Positions 51,331 to 62,069 of a stretch of 64,000 nucleotides of DNA are shown piece after piece. Below the pieces are notes generated by a model. The model saw only the letters and a program-made list of their open reading frames with translations, was not told where the DNA came from and made no database searches. The translations under genes were made by a program, and so were the position numbers. Source of the stretch: Desulfoarculaceae bacterium (GTDB taxonomy: Bacteria > Desulfobacterota > Desulfobulbia > Desulfobulbales > Desulfocapsaceae); assembly GCA_019429465.1 (NCBI GenBank), contig JAHYIV010000003.1:1-64000 (forward strand). Reading direction: 5' to 3'. The first letter of the stretch is position 1; every line of letters begins with the position of its first letter.

Positions 51331-53701
51331 CAGCTGTTCTTTACCCATATTTTCGCTGGACACCGGAGTTATGGGACGTTAGAGGTGGATGTTCGAGGAT
51401 GGCACTCATGACCTTCCACATTTCGGTGATGTCGTCTCATCGTTGCAGTCCAAGCCAAAGCGTTTGGGTTCCTGGTTCTCCGTCACTCTTTCTGCCCAGA
51501 AAGCCACCGAGAACGGCAACAATACGGATGGCTTCCCGCAAGGTTGGAGGCTTTGAAGCAGGAGTTGGATTTTTGGTGACAAAGGTTACCAGGGCTTTCC
51601 ACACCGCCTCCTCAAAATAGACGGAACAGGGGACATCGGGGGTTTCACGGCCAAGCTTGGTGAGATGATGAATACGCCAAGCCACGACCAAGTCAATGGC
51701 CAGACATGCTTCAAGGCGGTTCGCGCTGCCCAGCTGCCTGTTTTCTATCAGGCAGCCGCTTTTCAAGGTGCGGAAGAATATCTCAATGGTCCATCGTTTG
51801 GCGTACCACGCAAGGCGCTCACAGGCGTCTGCGAAATTCTCGGTGGGGGCCGTAGTCAGCAAGACCCACTTGAGCGGTTCAACACCCTCGGGAGCATCTT
51901 CTTCTGAGGCGATAATCGCCCGGATGGACAGTGGTTTTGCATCCGCATTCCGTTTGGGGACGGCCAGCATGACCTTGCTGTGGCGAACCGAAAGCCTTGC
52001 CGTGCGAGCTGGGCGATTCCCTCTTCTGGGAATGACAAGCTCCTGGATACCGGCCTCAGGGCATTGCCTCAGATGTTCGAGCAGATGCCCTTGTTCCGCC
52101 GCCAGCTCGCGATCATGTCGAGCGCGTACCAGCAGCAAAGGGGCGTTCGGTGTTCTGTCGGCCAGGGAAAAAAGCTCATAGATGTCCGCTTCCCGGTCGC
52201 CAACACTGACAACCGTTGTTTCCGGGCATGATTTCGCGATGCTTGCGGCCGCGCTGAAGCTTTTCAGCCATTTATTGCTCTCCTTCTCTGTAATGGGAAG
52301 GGAATGTCGTTTTGCCTTTTTACCATACTCTTCAGGCTTTCTTGCCCAGCATTGGGCATCGATCAGGCCTAAAGGGGTGCCTGCCGGATTGACTGCCAGT
52401 GTGGCGTGCAGCATAAGGCCGACAATACCTTCGGGACTGCTGCCGATTGGCCCGAGATTCTCGGTTGCCGGATGGGTGCTGTAATTCAGGCTGCTGCTGT
52501 CCTGAAAGGCCAGAACGATTTTCTCTTCGGCAATTCGCCTGGTCGTTGATTCGATATGAGGTGTGAGTATATTTTGCAAGGTGGCCTTTTTATGATCAAA
52601 AAAACGATACGCGGCTTTAGTTTTTGCCCTGCTGCCGCAGGTTTGCGGAATACTTGCCTGCGGCTGGGTGTAACGATCCCGTCCCAGGGTGACAAGCCGC
52701 TCTACCAGTCTGGCGTCACCAAGGGGCGCACGGCCCCATTCCTGCTCTGCCCAGTCACCGGTGGGGGCAACGCTTGTTGTGGTGGAACCCCCAAGCTGTT
52801 CACGCCACTTTCGATGGAGAGGGTAAAGATAGATCTCCTTGGGTGTTCCAACCCGATCATGGTTCCGATCCTGGCGACCCCGGCCGGTCGTGGAACCGGC
52901 ACGAATCCAGTTTGCCGCACGATAGCTCGTGCCGGGGAAACGACTGGTGTCCACAAAGGTTTCCACAAGAAGCGGCTTCGCGCCAAATTTGTTCCGCCAG
53001 TCCTGCCGAAGCAAACGGACGGCCTTGCCAAGAATATGGGAGGCAAGGTGGGGGACGTGGACTCCCGGGTGGATAAAAAAACGACTGTTGCCGATAACCT
53101 GATGCAGATTGTTCCGGCGAGACTGGTCATCCCACCCGACAAAACTGTCCCTGGCAGCTATCCGGAAAGCAGCGCTGGCAAAGGAAAGGGCGCCGATATA
53201 GCCATGCACGGAACTCTGCACGAGATATCGTAATCCGGAATAAAAGGTGCTGCCACCCAGATAATGACCAGCCATAAGCGATTTCCAGATGGCGGCTTGT
53301 TCACTACGCGGGTTGTCGATCAGTACCAGATTGACACTGCCAAGCTCCTTCAGCGTACAGGCAACTGCAGGGCGAACATAAGGCTCACAAGAAACGGTTG
53401 GTGCCATAAATCCAGGAACTGGCGATGCTTCAGGCAAGCAAACAAGGCCGAGACTGTGTAATGTAGAAATTGCCTTGCAACAAGCGATCTCCTTTAAGCG
53501 ACCGGTAGCACTGCGCCAGTCAAAGGACTCGCACAACTGTTTTGACAACGAACGACGGCTGATCGCAGGATTCACATCAACGGTACGTTGGATGTCTCCA
53601 ATGGTCTCTTTCGCAAATGTCAGGCCGCATAGTTTCATGCAGCAATTTATATACAAAAACTCTCCCGGTGTTCAGCATTATTTGTGGGACATGGACAGCT
53701 G
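51331..53701 (-). mobile_element. IS element of IS4/IS50-like group with imperfect TIRs
   Basis: CAGCTGTTCTTTACCCATATTTTCGCTGGACACCGG (left) vs CAGCTGTCCATGTCCCACAAATAATGCTGAACACCGG (right, reverse complement); no clear TSD. Confidence 0.8.
51437..53656 (-). CDS. DruA (DUF4338)-like domain fused to IS4/IS50-type DDE transposase (739 aa)
   Basis: N-terminal DruA-like HYLGGSTFYSGLRYLVQSSVHGYIGALSFASAAFRIAARDSFVGWDDQSRRNNLHQVIGNSRFFIHPGV; C-terminal DDE motifs FQDSSSLNY, VSVGDREADIYE and YAKRWTIEIFFRTLK (YREK). Confidence 0.85.
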   Translation of the reverse strand: MYINCCMKLCGLTFAKETIGDIQRTVDVNPAISRRSLSKQLCESFDWRSATGRLKEIACCKAISTLHSLGLVCLPEASPVPGFMAPTVSCEPYVRPAVACTLKELGSVNLVLIDNPRSEQAAIWKSLMAGHYLGGSTFYSGLRYLVQSSVHGYIGALSFASAAFRIAARDSFVGWDDQSRRNNLHQVIGNSRFFIHPGVHVPHLASHILGKAVRLLRQDWRNKFGAKPLLVETFVDTSRFPGTSYRAANWIRAGSTTGRGRQDRNHDRVGTPKEIYLYPLHRKWREQLGGSTTTSVAPTGDWAEQEWGRAPLGDARLVERLVTLGRDRYTQPQASIPQTCGSRAKTKAAYRFFDHKKATLQNILTPHIESTTRRIAEEKIVLAFQDSSSLNYSTHPATENLGPIGSSPEGIVGLMLHATLAVNPAGTPLGLIDAQCWARKPEEYGKKAKRHSLPITEKESNKWLKSFSAAASIAKSCPETTVVSVGDREADIYELFSLADRTPNAPLLLVRARHDRELAAEQGHLLEHLRQCPEAGIQELVIPRRGNRPARTARLSVRHSKVMLAVPKRNADAKPLSIRAIIASEEDAPEGVEPLKWVLLTTAPTENFADACERLAWYAKRWTIEIFFRTLKSGCLIENRQLGSANRLEACLAIDLVVAWRIHHLTKLGRETPDVPCSVYFEEAVWKALVTFVTKNPTPASKPPTLREAIRIVAVLGGFLGRKSDGEPGTQTLWLGLQR

Positions 53702-53946
53702 AAAATAAGGAGGGGGATAAAGTTACATCTGGTTCCTCTTTCCGGGCGGGTTCACATTGTTGCCGATGGCGCGGTCGTCGGCAAGACGGGCGAGCCATGG
53801 TCCATGGCAATACCCCATGATCACGAAGACAGCGGCGTCACCAGAGTTATCGCTTGCTCCCCGTGCTGTTCACGGCTATACCGCGAATCAAAATTTATAA
53901 AAATATGGCCTTTGATGCTAGTTTTCACAACAAAGGAAGGTTTTTC

Positions 53947-55483
53947 ATGGAGACATCGCCGAAGACACAGTTTTCAGGGCCCAGTACCATATCGGGACAA
54001 TCGTCTGCCAGTCCAAGCCACTGCCGCCGGATACAGTGCCTTAATCGATGCGTATGGACTGGCGGTGCCCTTGCCCCGGACACTTTACGCCACCGGCGAG
54101 CGCCATCGGATCGTGGAGCAGGACGGTTGGCGTATTCTGACCCCGCGCCACGCGCCCGAACCGAGTCTTGCCGGCCATCTCGGCTTTGCCTTGAAGTACG
54201 AGGGTGGATCTCGCCGTCCTCAAACGGCTGTTCCTGGCCACCGGCCCCGATCCGATCCGGGCCCTGGTCCGGGCCGCTCCGACCGGCATCTACAGCCGCC
54301 GCACCTGGTTTCTTTACGAATGGCTGACCGGCCTTACCCTGGATCTGGAGGACGCCACGGGCGGACGCTATGTTCCTGTTGTCGATCCCAAACAGCAATA
54401 CACGATGGCCGGCGAAAATTCCCGGCGGCATCGCGTGAAAAACAATCTTCCCGGCACCCCCGGATTTTGCCCGCTGGTGTTTCGCACGGAAGCTCTCGAC
54501 CAGTTTATGACACTGTCCCTGCGGCAACGCGCCCGCGCCTTCATAGCCGACGTGCCGCGTGATCTCCTGGCCAGAATGACCGCCTTCCTGTTGCTCAAGG
54601 ACTCCAAATCCAGTTATGCCATTGAAGGTGAACGCCCGCCTCAGGACCGTATTCAGCGTTGGGCAGGGCGATCGGTGAAGCCGGCCGCCGCCCCCTTGAC
54701 CTGGCGGAGATGCTCAGGCTGCAGCGGCTGGTTATCGGTGATGCCAGGTTTGTCAGTCTGGGAATCCGCCTGGAGGGCGCTTTTATCGGTGAACATGACC
54801 GGCAGACCCACCAGCCGCTGCCGGATCATATCTGCGCCCGGCCGGAAGATCTGAGCTTGCTGATTGACGGCATGATCGCCTTTGATCAGGGGGCGGCCAA
54901 ACAGCTCGACCCGGTCATTGCCGCCGCGATCTTGGCGTTTGGTTTCGTCTATATCCATCCCTTCGAGGACGGCAACGGCAGAATTCATCGTTACCTGATC
55001 CACCACGTTCTGGCCCAGCGCGGTTTTAATCCGCCGGGAGTGGTGTTTCCGGTATCCTCGGCAATCCTGGAACGACTGGATGATTACCGCCAGGTTTTGG
55101 AAGACTATGCGGGGCGCCTGCTGCCTCTGATCGAATGGGCGCCGACCCCACGCTCCAATGTGCAGGTCTTAAATGATACCGGCGACTTCTACCGCTTCTT
55201 CGATGCCACCCCGCAGGCGGAATTTCTTTACGCTTGTGTCCGGAAGACTATCGAGGAAGACCTGCCGCAGGAGACTGAATTCTTGCGCCGACATGATCAG
55301 TTCCGGGGAGCAGTCCAGGCCCTGATTGACATGCCGGACCGCACCGCTGAATTGCTCCTGCGCTTTCTGCGGCAAGGCTGCGGCCGGTTGTCCGGACGAG
55401 CCCGGCAACGGGAGTTCGCGGCCCTGACCGACAAGGAAGCCGACTATTTCGAAAAAATATACGCCGATATTTTCCAGGAATAA
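53947..55483 (+). pseudogene. Fic family protein, broken by multiple frameshifts
   Basis: Consecutive ORFs in different frames; final part keeps HPFEDGNGRIHR; shifts near 54000, 54200 and 54655. Confidence 0.8.
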
Positions 55484-55514
55484 AAAGTGGCACCAAAGAC
55501 AATCCCCACCCCCG

Positions 55515-56165
55515 TCACTGCGAGGCGCGCCAGCAAGGTGGCAGTCCAGAGAGGTGTGGGGCCATGGTCGCCAGGACCTCCTGCGTTACATCACTGCTTT
55601 CGTACAAACGGGCCGGATTCTCTGGATTGCTTCGCTGCCGCTCGCAAAGACGATGTCCCTGGCACCTTCGCAGCCATCCGTCACTGCGAGGCGCGCAGCA
55701 ACGTGGCAGTCCAGAGGTGTGGGACCCCGGTCACTCTGACCTCCTGCGTTACTTCACCCCCTTCGCACAAACGGGCGGCATCCTCTGGATTGCTTCGCTG
55801 CCGCTCGCAAAGACGATGGCCTTGGCACCCTTCACCGCCCTTCACCCGTCACTGCGAGGCGCGCAGCAACGTGGCAGTCCAGGGGTGTGGGACCCCGGTC
55901 ACTCTGACCTCCGGCGTTACTTCACCCCCTTCGCACAAACGGGCCGGGTACTCTGGATTGCTTCGCTGCCGCTCGCAAAGACGATGTCCCTGGCCCCTTC
56001 ACCGCCCTTCACCCGTCACTGCGAGGCGCGCAGCAACGTGGCAGTCCAGAGGTGTGGGACCCCGGTCACTCTGACCTCCGGCGTTACTTCACCCCCTTTG
56101 CACAAACGGGCGGCATCCTCTGGATTGCTTCGCTGCCGCTCGCAAAGACGATGTCCCTGGCCCCT
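55515..56165. repeat. Tandem array, about 167-bp units (4 copies), each unit a large imperfect inverted repeat
   Basis: TCACTGCGAGGCGCGCAGCAACGTGGCAGTCCAG... starts near 55515, 55681, 55849, 56016; ends CTCTGGATTGCTTCGCTGCCGCTCGCAAAGACG. Confidence 0.92.
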
Positions 56166-56335
56166 TCCCCGGAAGTTGTGTAATACCTGGGGGGCTGGAG
56201 GGGGTGGAGGGGTATTCGGGGCGGGGGTTGGTTTGATGTTATTCCGGGCCCGGATTGCGCTGGCGCTTCATTCGGGCTACTGGTTGTATCAGGGGCTGCT
56301 GGCTACTTGCTCCCGTGGCTGTGTGGCGGGGCGGG

Positions 56336-56945
56336 CTAGAGTGGTTCCTGGTCCTTGAGCGTCTTGATGATCGTGGCTGCTCCCATGACGATGAGACAAT
56401 CGCCTGCCAATACGCGGTCGGCCGAGATTATGGTCGGCGAGGATTCGCAGATTGCCGGACAGTCGCTGGCCGATATCCTGAATAATAAGAAAGCCGATCG
56501 CAATCTGGCCATGCAGAGAATCGATCTCTTTCTTGTCGGACAGCAGCTTGACAATGATGATGGTACTTGAAAAGGTCAGCGCCACGGCGACATAGGCCGC
56601 GGTGAGGTAGTCCATATTCAGGGCGACGGCGATGACGAAGCCGATTGCCGAGGTAAAGATGATCTGCCCGAGGCCGGTGGCCAGAGCGACCGGGCCGGTG
56701 GTGCGGATCAGATGCAGATCAAGTTTGAGGCCGACAATAAAGAGCAGCAGGGCAATGCCGATCTCGGCCAGCAATTCGACCTGATCATAGCTTTGGATAA
56801 TACCCAGGCAGGAAGGGCCGGCCAGAATGCCGGTGGCCAGAAACATGATGATCAGGGGCTGGCGCAATTTCTGGCCGACGATGCCGACAAGCGTCGCCAG
56901 GCCTAAAATGGCGGCAATTTCTACAAAGGCGCTTCCTTCTGTCAT
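56336..56945 (-). pseudogene. CPA2-type monovalent cation:proton antiporter, internally deleted and frameshifted
   Basis: N-terminus [38 protein letters not shown] joined to a TrkA_C-like tail SADRVLAGDCLIVMGAATIIKTLKDQEPL in another frame. Confidence 0.75.
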
Positions 56946-56997
56946 TTCCTGCAGTTCCTGTGAGATCGGATAAGGGGAGGTCGTTGGAGTTCAGCTG

Positions 56998-57138
56998 GTG
57001 CCTGTCCATAAATGGTCTTTTTGCCCGATCTCTGCGTCATGCTCAAGAAATAATGCTCGGAATATCAAACATATGCCTGCGCTTATTTTTTTCGCAGTCC
57101 TTGATCTCGAACAAAAATCCTCATTTATGGACAGACAC
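56998..57138. mobile_element. MITE-like element A (141 bp), copy 4 (inverse), no TSD found
   Basis: GTGCCTGTCCATAAATGG...CATTTATGGACAGACAC; flanks CAGCTG / TCGCCG. Confidence 0.9.
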
Positions 57139-57313
57139 TCGCCGGGCGGGCGGCAACATACTTTCCCGCTTGCTTGTTCACCTTTTATTATCACTGGACA
57201 ATCGGCCCTGCTGGTACTATTATTTTGCTACCCGTGACGGACAACATGCGGGGCCGAGCGCCACCAGAAGCTACCCTCTCTTTATAATCAAGAGACCAAC
57301 AAAGGACAACACC

Positions 57314-57541
57314 ATGATCATCACAGACTGGGTTCACACCATCGCCGGATTTCTCATCATGCTCTCTCTGGCCCTGGGGGTTGAGGCAAGCCCCCTGTTT
57401 CACCATCCTTACTGGCTCTTTTTCACCGCCTTTGTCGGGGCCAACCTCTTCCAGTACGGTTTCAGCAAATTCTGTCCGCTGGCCATGATCCTGAAGGCGT
57501 TAGGGGTGGCGGAGACCCGGGGCTGCTGTTCGGCGAAATAG
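57314..57541 (+). CDS. DUF2892 (YgaP-like) small membrane protein
   Basis: [64 protein letters not shown]. Confidence 0.85.
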   Translation: MIITDWVHTIAGFLIMLSLALGVEASPLFHHPYWLFFTAFVGANLFQYGFSKFCPLAMILKALGVAETRGCCSAK

Positions 57542-57755
57542 CCGGTCTCGCCAAAAGAACCGCATTTTTTTCCCACCCGTCACTGCGAAGCGCGCAGCAA
57601 GGTGGCAGTCCAGAGAGGTTTTACATTACTCCCCACATTAATTTAAAGCAGTTGACATGGAACCCTTATTTAATTAATGTAAATCGCCATGCAGAGCGGA
57701 TAATACGGTTTCCTGCATCCAGATGGTGATCTCCATTCAAGGTAAAATACCCTAT

Positions 57756-57830
57756 CCCCGATGAACGGGACAAGTGCCTTTCGCAGATTATTTTCTTGCA
57801 AAAAGACATGAAGATAATCTGTAAGGCATT
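57756..57830. repeat. Dispersed palindromic element B, copy 4
   Basis: CCCCGATGAACGGGACAAGTGCCTTTCGCAGATTATTTTC...GATAATCTGTAAGGCATT. Confidence 0.88.
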
Positions 57831-57860
57831 AAAAATCATTTATAAAAAATTGCTATCGTC

Positions 57861-58580
57861 ATGAGTAAAAATATCCCATTAAACGAGAGAATAATCTTCG
57901 CTCTTGATGTGTCGTCACATGAAGAAGCGATGGCTCTGGTGGAAAAGTTAGACGGTGAAATTAAATTTTTCAAGGTAGGCCTGCAACTCTTTCTGGCTGG
58001 CTGGTTCCAGACCATTGACGCTATCATTGCAAGAGGAAACAAGGTCATGGTTGACCTTAAATTCTTCGACATCCCCGAAACCGTCAAGCTCGCTGTCGAT
58101 CAGCTGAAAAATAGAGGTGTCACCTTTGCAACTGTCCACGGGAATGACCCCATCCTCAGGGCGGCGATTCAGGATAAAAATGGTCTCAAGATTCTTGCCG
58201 TGACCGTTCTGACCAGTTTCAGTGAGGATGATATGCGCGAAATGGGAATGACGGGAAGCATTAGAGACCTCGTTCTTCTTCGCTCAAGAAAGGCATTGGA
58301 ACTTGGCTGTGATGGCGTCGTTTCTTCGCCACTGGAAGCGCAGCCCCTCCGTGATGAGCTTGGAGAAAACTTTCTCATTGTCACCCCGGGAATAAGACCT
58401 GGTGCAAATATAGAGAATGAAGACGACGATCAGGTGCGCATTGCCACCGCAAAAGAAGCAATTATCAATGGTGCGGATCATGTCGTCATAGGCCGCCCGA
58501 TACGAGATAGCAGTGACCCGATAGCTCTCATAAAAGAGTTGCAAAGAGATATTGCAGCCGGGCTTGCCACAAAGGGGTAG
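57861..58580 (+). CDS. pyrF: Orotidine 5'-phosphate decarboxylase
   Basis: VMVDLKFFDIPETV, VTPGIRPG, VIGRPIRDSSDP. Confidence 0.96.
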   Translation: MSKNIPLNERIIFALDVSSHEEAMALVEKLDGEIKFFKVGLQLFLAGWFQTIDAIIARGNKVMVDLKFFDIPETVKLAVDQLKNRGVTFATVHGNDPILRAAIQDKNGLKILAVTVLTSFSEDDMREMGMTGSIRDLVLLRSRKALELGCDGVVSSPLEAQPLRDELGENFLIVTPGIRPGANIENEDDDQVRIATAKEAIINGADHVVIGRPIRDSSDPIALIKELQRDIAAGLATKG

Positions 58581-58731
58581 CACCGTCACCAGCTCCGCAA
58601 ATCCATAACCGCTACACTGAAGGCCGGTCAAGAAACACCACTTTCCGGACCGACCCGTTCCCAAAAACTTATAATCTGCAGAACATCCCCCACGTCCACC
58701 CGCGTCCCAAAGCTGGTCGATAAGTGCATTG

Positions 58732-58885
58732 TTCCCACGCTCCGGCGTGGGAACACAGTCCGATATGCTCCGGCGTGGGAACACAGTCCGATATGCTCCG
58801 GCGTGGGAACACAGTCCGATATGCTCCGGCGTGGGAACACAGTCCGATATGCTCCGGCGTGGGAACACAGCCCGAGACGCTCCGG
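58732..58885. repeat. REP-like tandem repeats, 28-bp period (GTTCCCACGCTCCGGCGTGGGAAC core)
   Basis: TCCGGCGTGGGAACACAGTCCGATATGC repeated about 5 times. Confidence 0.95.
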
Positions 58886-58892
58886 CGTCGAA

Positions 58893-59423
58893 TCACCAAG
58901 CATCTATCTCAATTAACCCAGGCAGACCCATATAATAACCCGCACTGGAATAACGCCAATGTTCAGGCAGATTGATATAACCGCGCTTTACCGGATTAGC
59001 ATGGATATAGTCCAACTTCTCGCGCATCATCGCCTCACTCAATATCATCTCGGCGTGAACACCCTCTTGCCAGAATTGATACTCCCGGTCTGCTTTATGC
59101 GCCCGCTTGGCAAAACGAAGCCGGTCTAATAACCGATCAGCATGGTGAGCCTGCAAATAATTGATCAGTTGCCGGGCAGTGAACGACTTAAAACTGCTGA
59201 TGCATTTATTTAAATCCTGCGCCTGGGCGATTAAATGCAAATGATTTTCCAAGATCACGTAGCCATAAAGACGCAAGCCAGCCTGTTCTCTTTGATAGCG
59301 CCAGCAAGCCAGCAGGATTTCTACTGTCTCCGGGCGAGCAAAAACCGGCAGCCATTCCACCACCGTACACGTCATAAAATGCGGTTTATCTGCTTCGGTG
59401 ATGGTGTAACGACTTCTGCCCAT
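58893..59423 (-). CDS. REP-associated tyrosine transposase (RAYT, Y1_Tnp)
   Basis: GYVILENHLHLIAQAQDLNKCISSFKSFTARQLINYL, YIHANPVKRGYINLPEHWRYSSAGYY. Confidence 0.93.
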   Translation of the reverse strand: MGRSRYTITEADKPHFMTCTVVEWLPVFARPETVEILLACWRYQREQAGLRLYGYVILENHLHLIAQAQDLNKCISSFKSFTARQLINYLQAHHADRLLDRLRFAKRAHKADREYQFWQEGVHAEMILSEAMMREKLDYIHANPVKRGYINLPEHWRYSSAGYYMGLPGLIEIDAW

Positions 59424-59477
59424 AATAATCTATGCGGGTGTGGTTTTAGTGCAGGCGACGCTGGAGCGTCTGGGGCT

Positions 59478-59535
59478 GCGTTCCCACGCCGGAGCGTGGG
59501 AACGATGACGAGCGCCGGTGCGTGGGAACGATGAC
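59478..59535. repeat. REP palindromes on the other side of the RAYT
   Basis: CGTTCCCACGCCGGAGCGTGGGAACGATGACGAGCGCCGGTGCGTGGGAACGATGACA. Confidence 0.85.
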
Positions 59536-59554
59536 ACCGTCAGCGGACGGCCAG

Positions 59555-60472
59555 CTATGCCTCTTCAGGCACACTCCTCGCCTTGGCCGATGCGACAAAG
59601 TTCATGAAAAAGGCCAGGAAGATACCGCCCATCAGGCCGATGACCAGACCCAGGGCGACCACAAGCGGCCGTTTTGGCTTGATGCGTCTTTCTGGCGGGA
59701 AGGCGGCTTGATCCAGCCGTGCTGTGATCACAGTCCGTGGATCATTTTGAATTGATTCCAGATACGCCAGCTCATTCTCCTTATCTCGAAGAGGCTCGAT
59801 AAAGGGGTCGTCATTCTTTCGACTTTTGAGCTGTTCAACTTTCCGATTATGTTCAAGGATTGCCAGCTGTTCCTCCAGATCACGCAGCTCAGGAATAAAG
59901 GGATCGTCAGACGTACGCGCTGACAGACTTTGAATTTCAGCCTCAAGCGCCTCAAAACCCAGGGTATAGAGCTGGGGGGCAGGCGTTGTTAGATCCGTCA
60001 TAATTTGTGTTGTACCTGGAGACGCACCACTGATCTTGTCCAGTTTATAGAGGATCGGGTCCTTGATCCCCAAGGAATGGGCAATCCCGGCTGCTTCACG
60101 AAGAGTTGCAATTCTGTCCAAACGCTTCTTTTTAGCAGACACTCGCAGCGCTGCAATCTTATCGGTAATCGTTTTTCTTTTTAAGACATCGGCCGTTTCC
60201 AGGCGTTCAACCTCATCCAGACGATGTTTTATCGTTTTCTCACGGAGAAGCTGGATTTCCTGATTTAGATCTTTTATTCTCGCGTTTACCTTAGCCTGCA
60301 GGTTTAAAAGAACCTTTGCTGCCGTTACCCGCCGTGCCTCTTCTCCGAGACGATTGGCTATCTCGGCAACAAGTACAGGGTCCTCACCTTCCATTGACAG
60401 AGTGCTGGTTAAAAACACATCTCCATCTTTGGTCGGTTTTGGGAAGGTAACGGTGGCTCCTCGCTGTTTCAA
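59555..60472 (-). pseudogene. Wzz/chain-length determinant family protein, N-terminally truncated at an ISL3-like element junction
   Basis: C-terminal FPPERRIKPKRPLVVALGLVIGLMGGIFLAFFMNF (Wzz TM2); long coiled coil; ORF begins at the junction near 60470. Confidence 0.75.
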
Positions 60473-61862
60473 GTGGGTAAACCAAATTTAAGATTTCCGC
60501 CGATGAGGTAAGTCATGGCGATTAAATTCCTGGTAGTTCTGTAACCTCGAGCTCTTGCTTTGGCTGCTTGAATCAAGCTGTTGATCCCCTCGAGAACACC
60601 ATTGGTTATTCGCGATTTAAACCATTGGAGGACACCATTCCAGTGGCGTTTAATTGTATGGGCTGCATCTACGATCGGTTGCAAACGGCTGTGAGTTGCC
60701 CAGAAGTACCATTTTTTCAACAAACACTCCGCCCCTTCATCTGTCTGGTTGAATATCTCCTGAAAGTTCAGTTTGATATGATAGGCACGACTGGTTTTCA
60801 GGTTGAGTTTCTTCAGGGTAAGGCTATCAAGTTTTTCAGCCTGCTTTTTTGTCAAGTTTTCGTAACTATCCACCTCGAGGCCGGAAAACACAATAAACCC
60901 GGAACCGTAACTGTTCAGCAGCGCCGCAGACGCTAGGAAGCGGCCTGCGATGTGTGCTTTTCGCACATAAGCAGGCTGCTGACAACGCAGATGTGGTGCT
61001 GCTGAACAGTTACAAGTTTTCAGAATTTTTGAGCCATACAAAACGGGATTTGGCCAGATCAGAATACTGCTTTTGCTCCTCTCTGCGAACCTGATCAACT
61101 GCCTCATTCACGATCTTCATGATGTGGAATTTATCAAAGGTTAACTCAGCGTCAGGGAAATTCTCTGTAACTCCTTTGATAAAAGCCGGGGACATATCAC
61201 AGCACATCTGCTTGATATTCTTCTCGGCGCCACCATGGGCTATCAAGTCTTCTTTGAACTTCGTGACAGTGGAAGCATCCTTACCTTCTGTAGCAAAGAG
61301 GATGTCAGGGCCTGCCAGATCAACAAAAAGGCTGACGTGGTTGTGACCTCGCTTGCTGGAAGTCTCATCGAATCCGACGTCTTCAACCTCGCAGTGGTCA
61401 GAGTCAGCACGTCCCTGATCAACGTAGTGATGGATTACACGCCACAGACGGGTGTCATGCTCCCCAACATATTCCGCCAAGGTCTTGACCGGCATCGCCT
61501 TGGCCGGCATCATAACCAACGCCTCAAACAGCAAGGTGAATCCGCTGCCTGGTCTGGCCCAGGGAACATCTACAAGGCGGACACCGCAATGGTCACAATG
61601 TACGCGTGGCACCTTGGCCGTCAAGTACGCTTCGTGTTGAAAAAAAGTTTAAGTGCCGCCATGTCTTTTCGATGGTATCATGCGCCTGCAAAGACATCTG
61701 CCCACAATCAGGGCAGGTAAAGGTGCTACCCCTGGCAAAAAATAAAGTGATATCAAGTCGCTTTTGATCAAGATCAAAGCGTGACGACTCTACCTCCCAC
61801 GGGGAGGATAGACCAAGGGCCAATTGGAATAAGTCTGTATCTCTCATAATGACCGAGAGCAT
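60469..61862 (-). mobile_element. ISL3-family transposase, disrupted into three frames
   Basis: N-terminal zinc finger FTCPDCGQ; VHCDHCGVRLVDVPWARPGSGFTLLFE; DETSSKRGHNHVSLFVDL; C-terminal FKSRITNGVLEGINSLIQAAKARARGYRTTRNLIAMTYL. Confidence 0.88.
60907..61014. repeat. Palindromic element with 16-bp perfect TIR inserted in the ISL3 transposase
   Basis: GTAACTGTTCAGCAGC ... GCTGCTGAACAGTTAC. Confidence 0.88.
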
Positions 61863-62069
61863 ACCAGAAATACGCTACACCAGAAACCCTTACCCACTCA
61901 AAATAGCGAGGAGCCAGAAGTTCTCGACGAATTGGATGTTATTGAATGCTTTGAAGTGCCTGGACGACGACTTCAGGTTGGCGAGGCCACCAAGCATCAG
62001 ATGGAACTCTACACCAAATTGGGGGTCAAACCTCCCGCCTCGTTACAATAACACGGGAATTTAGGTTGC

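Noticed and set aside
51437-53656. Druantia anti-phage defence system
   Set aside because: Only a DruA-like domain is present and it is fused to a transposase inside an IS; no druB-E genes or helicase nearby.
51322-53712. Target-site duplication around the DruA-IS4 element
   Set aside because: Flanks CCCCTGAAT and AAAATAAGG do not match; no TSD claimed.
58732-58885. 28-bp repeats resembling a CRISPR array
   Set aside because: Perfect head-to-tail tandem repeats with no unique spacers and no cas genes; adjacent RAYT explains them as REP sequences.
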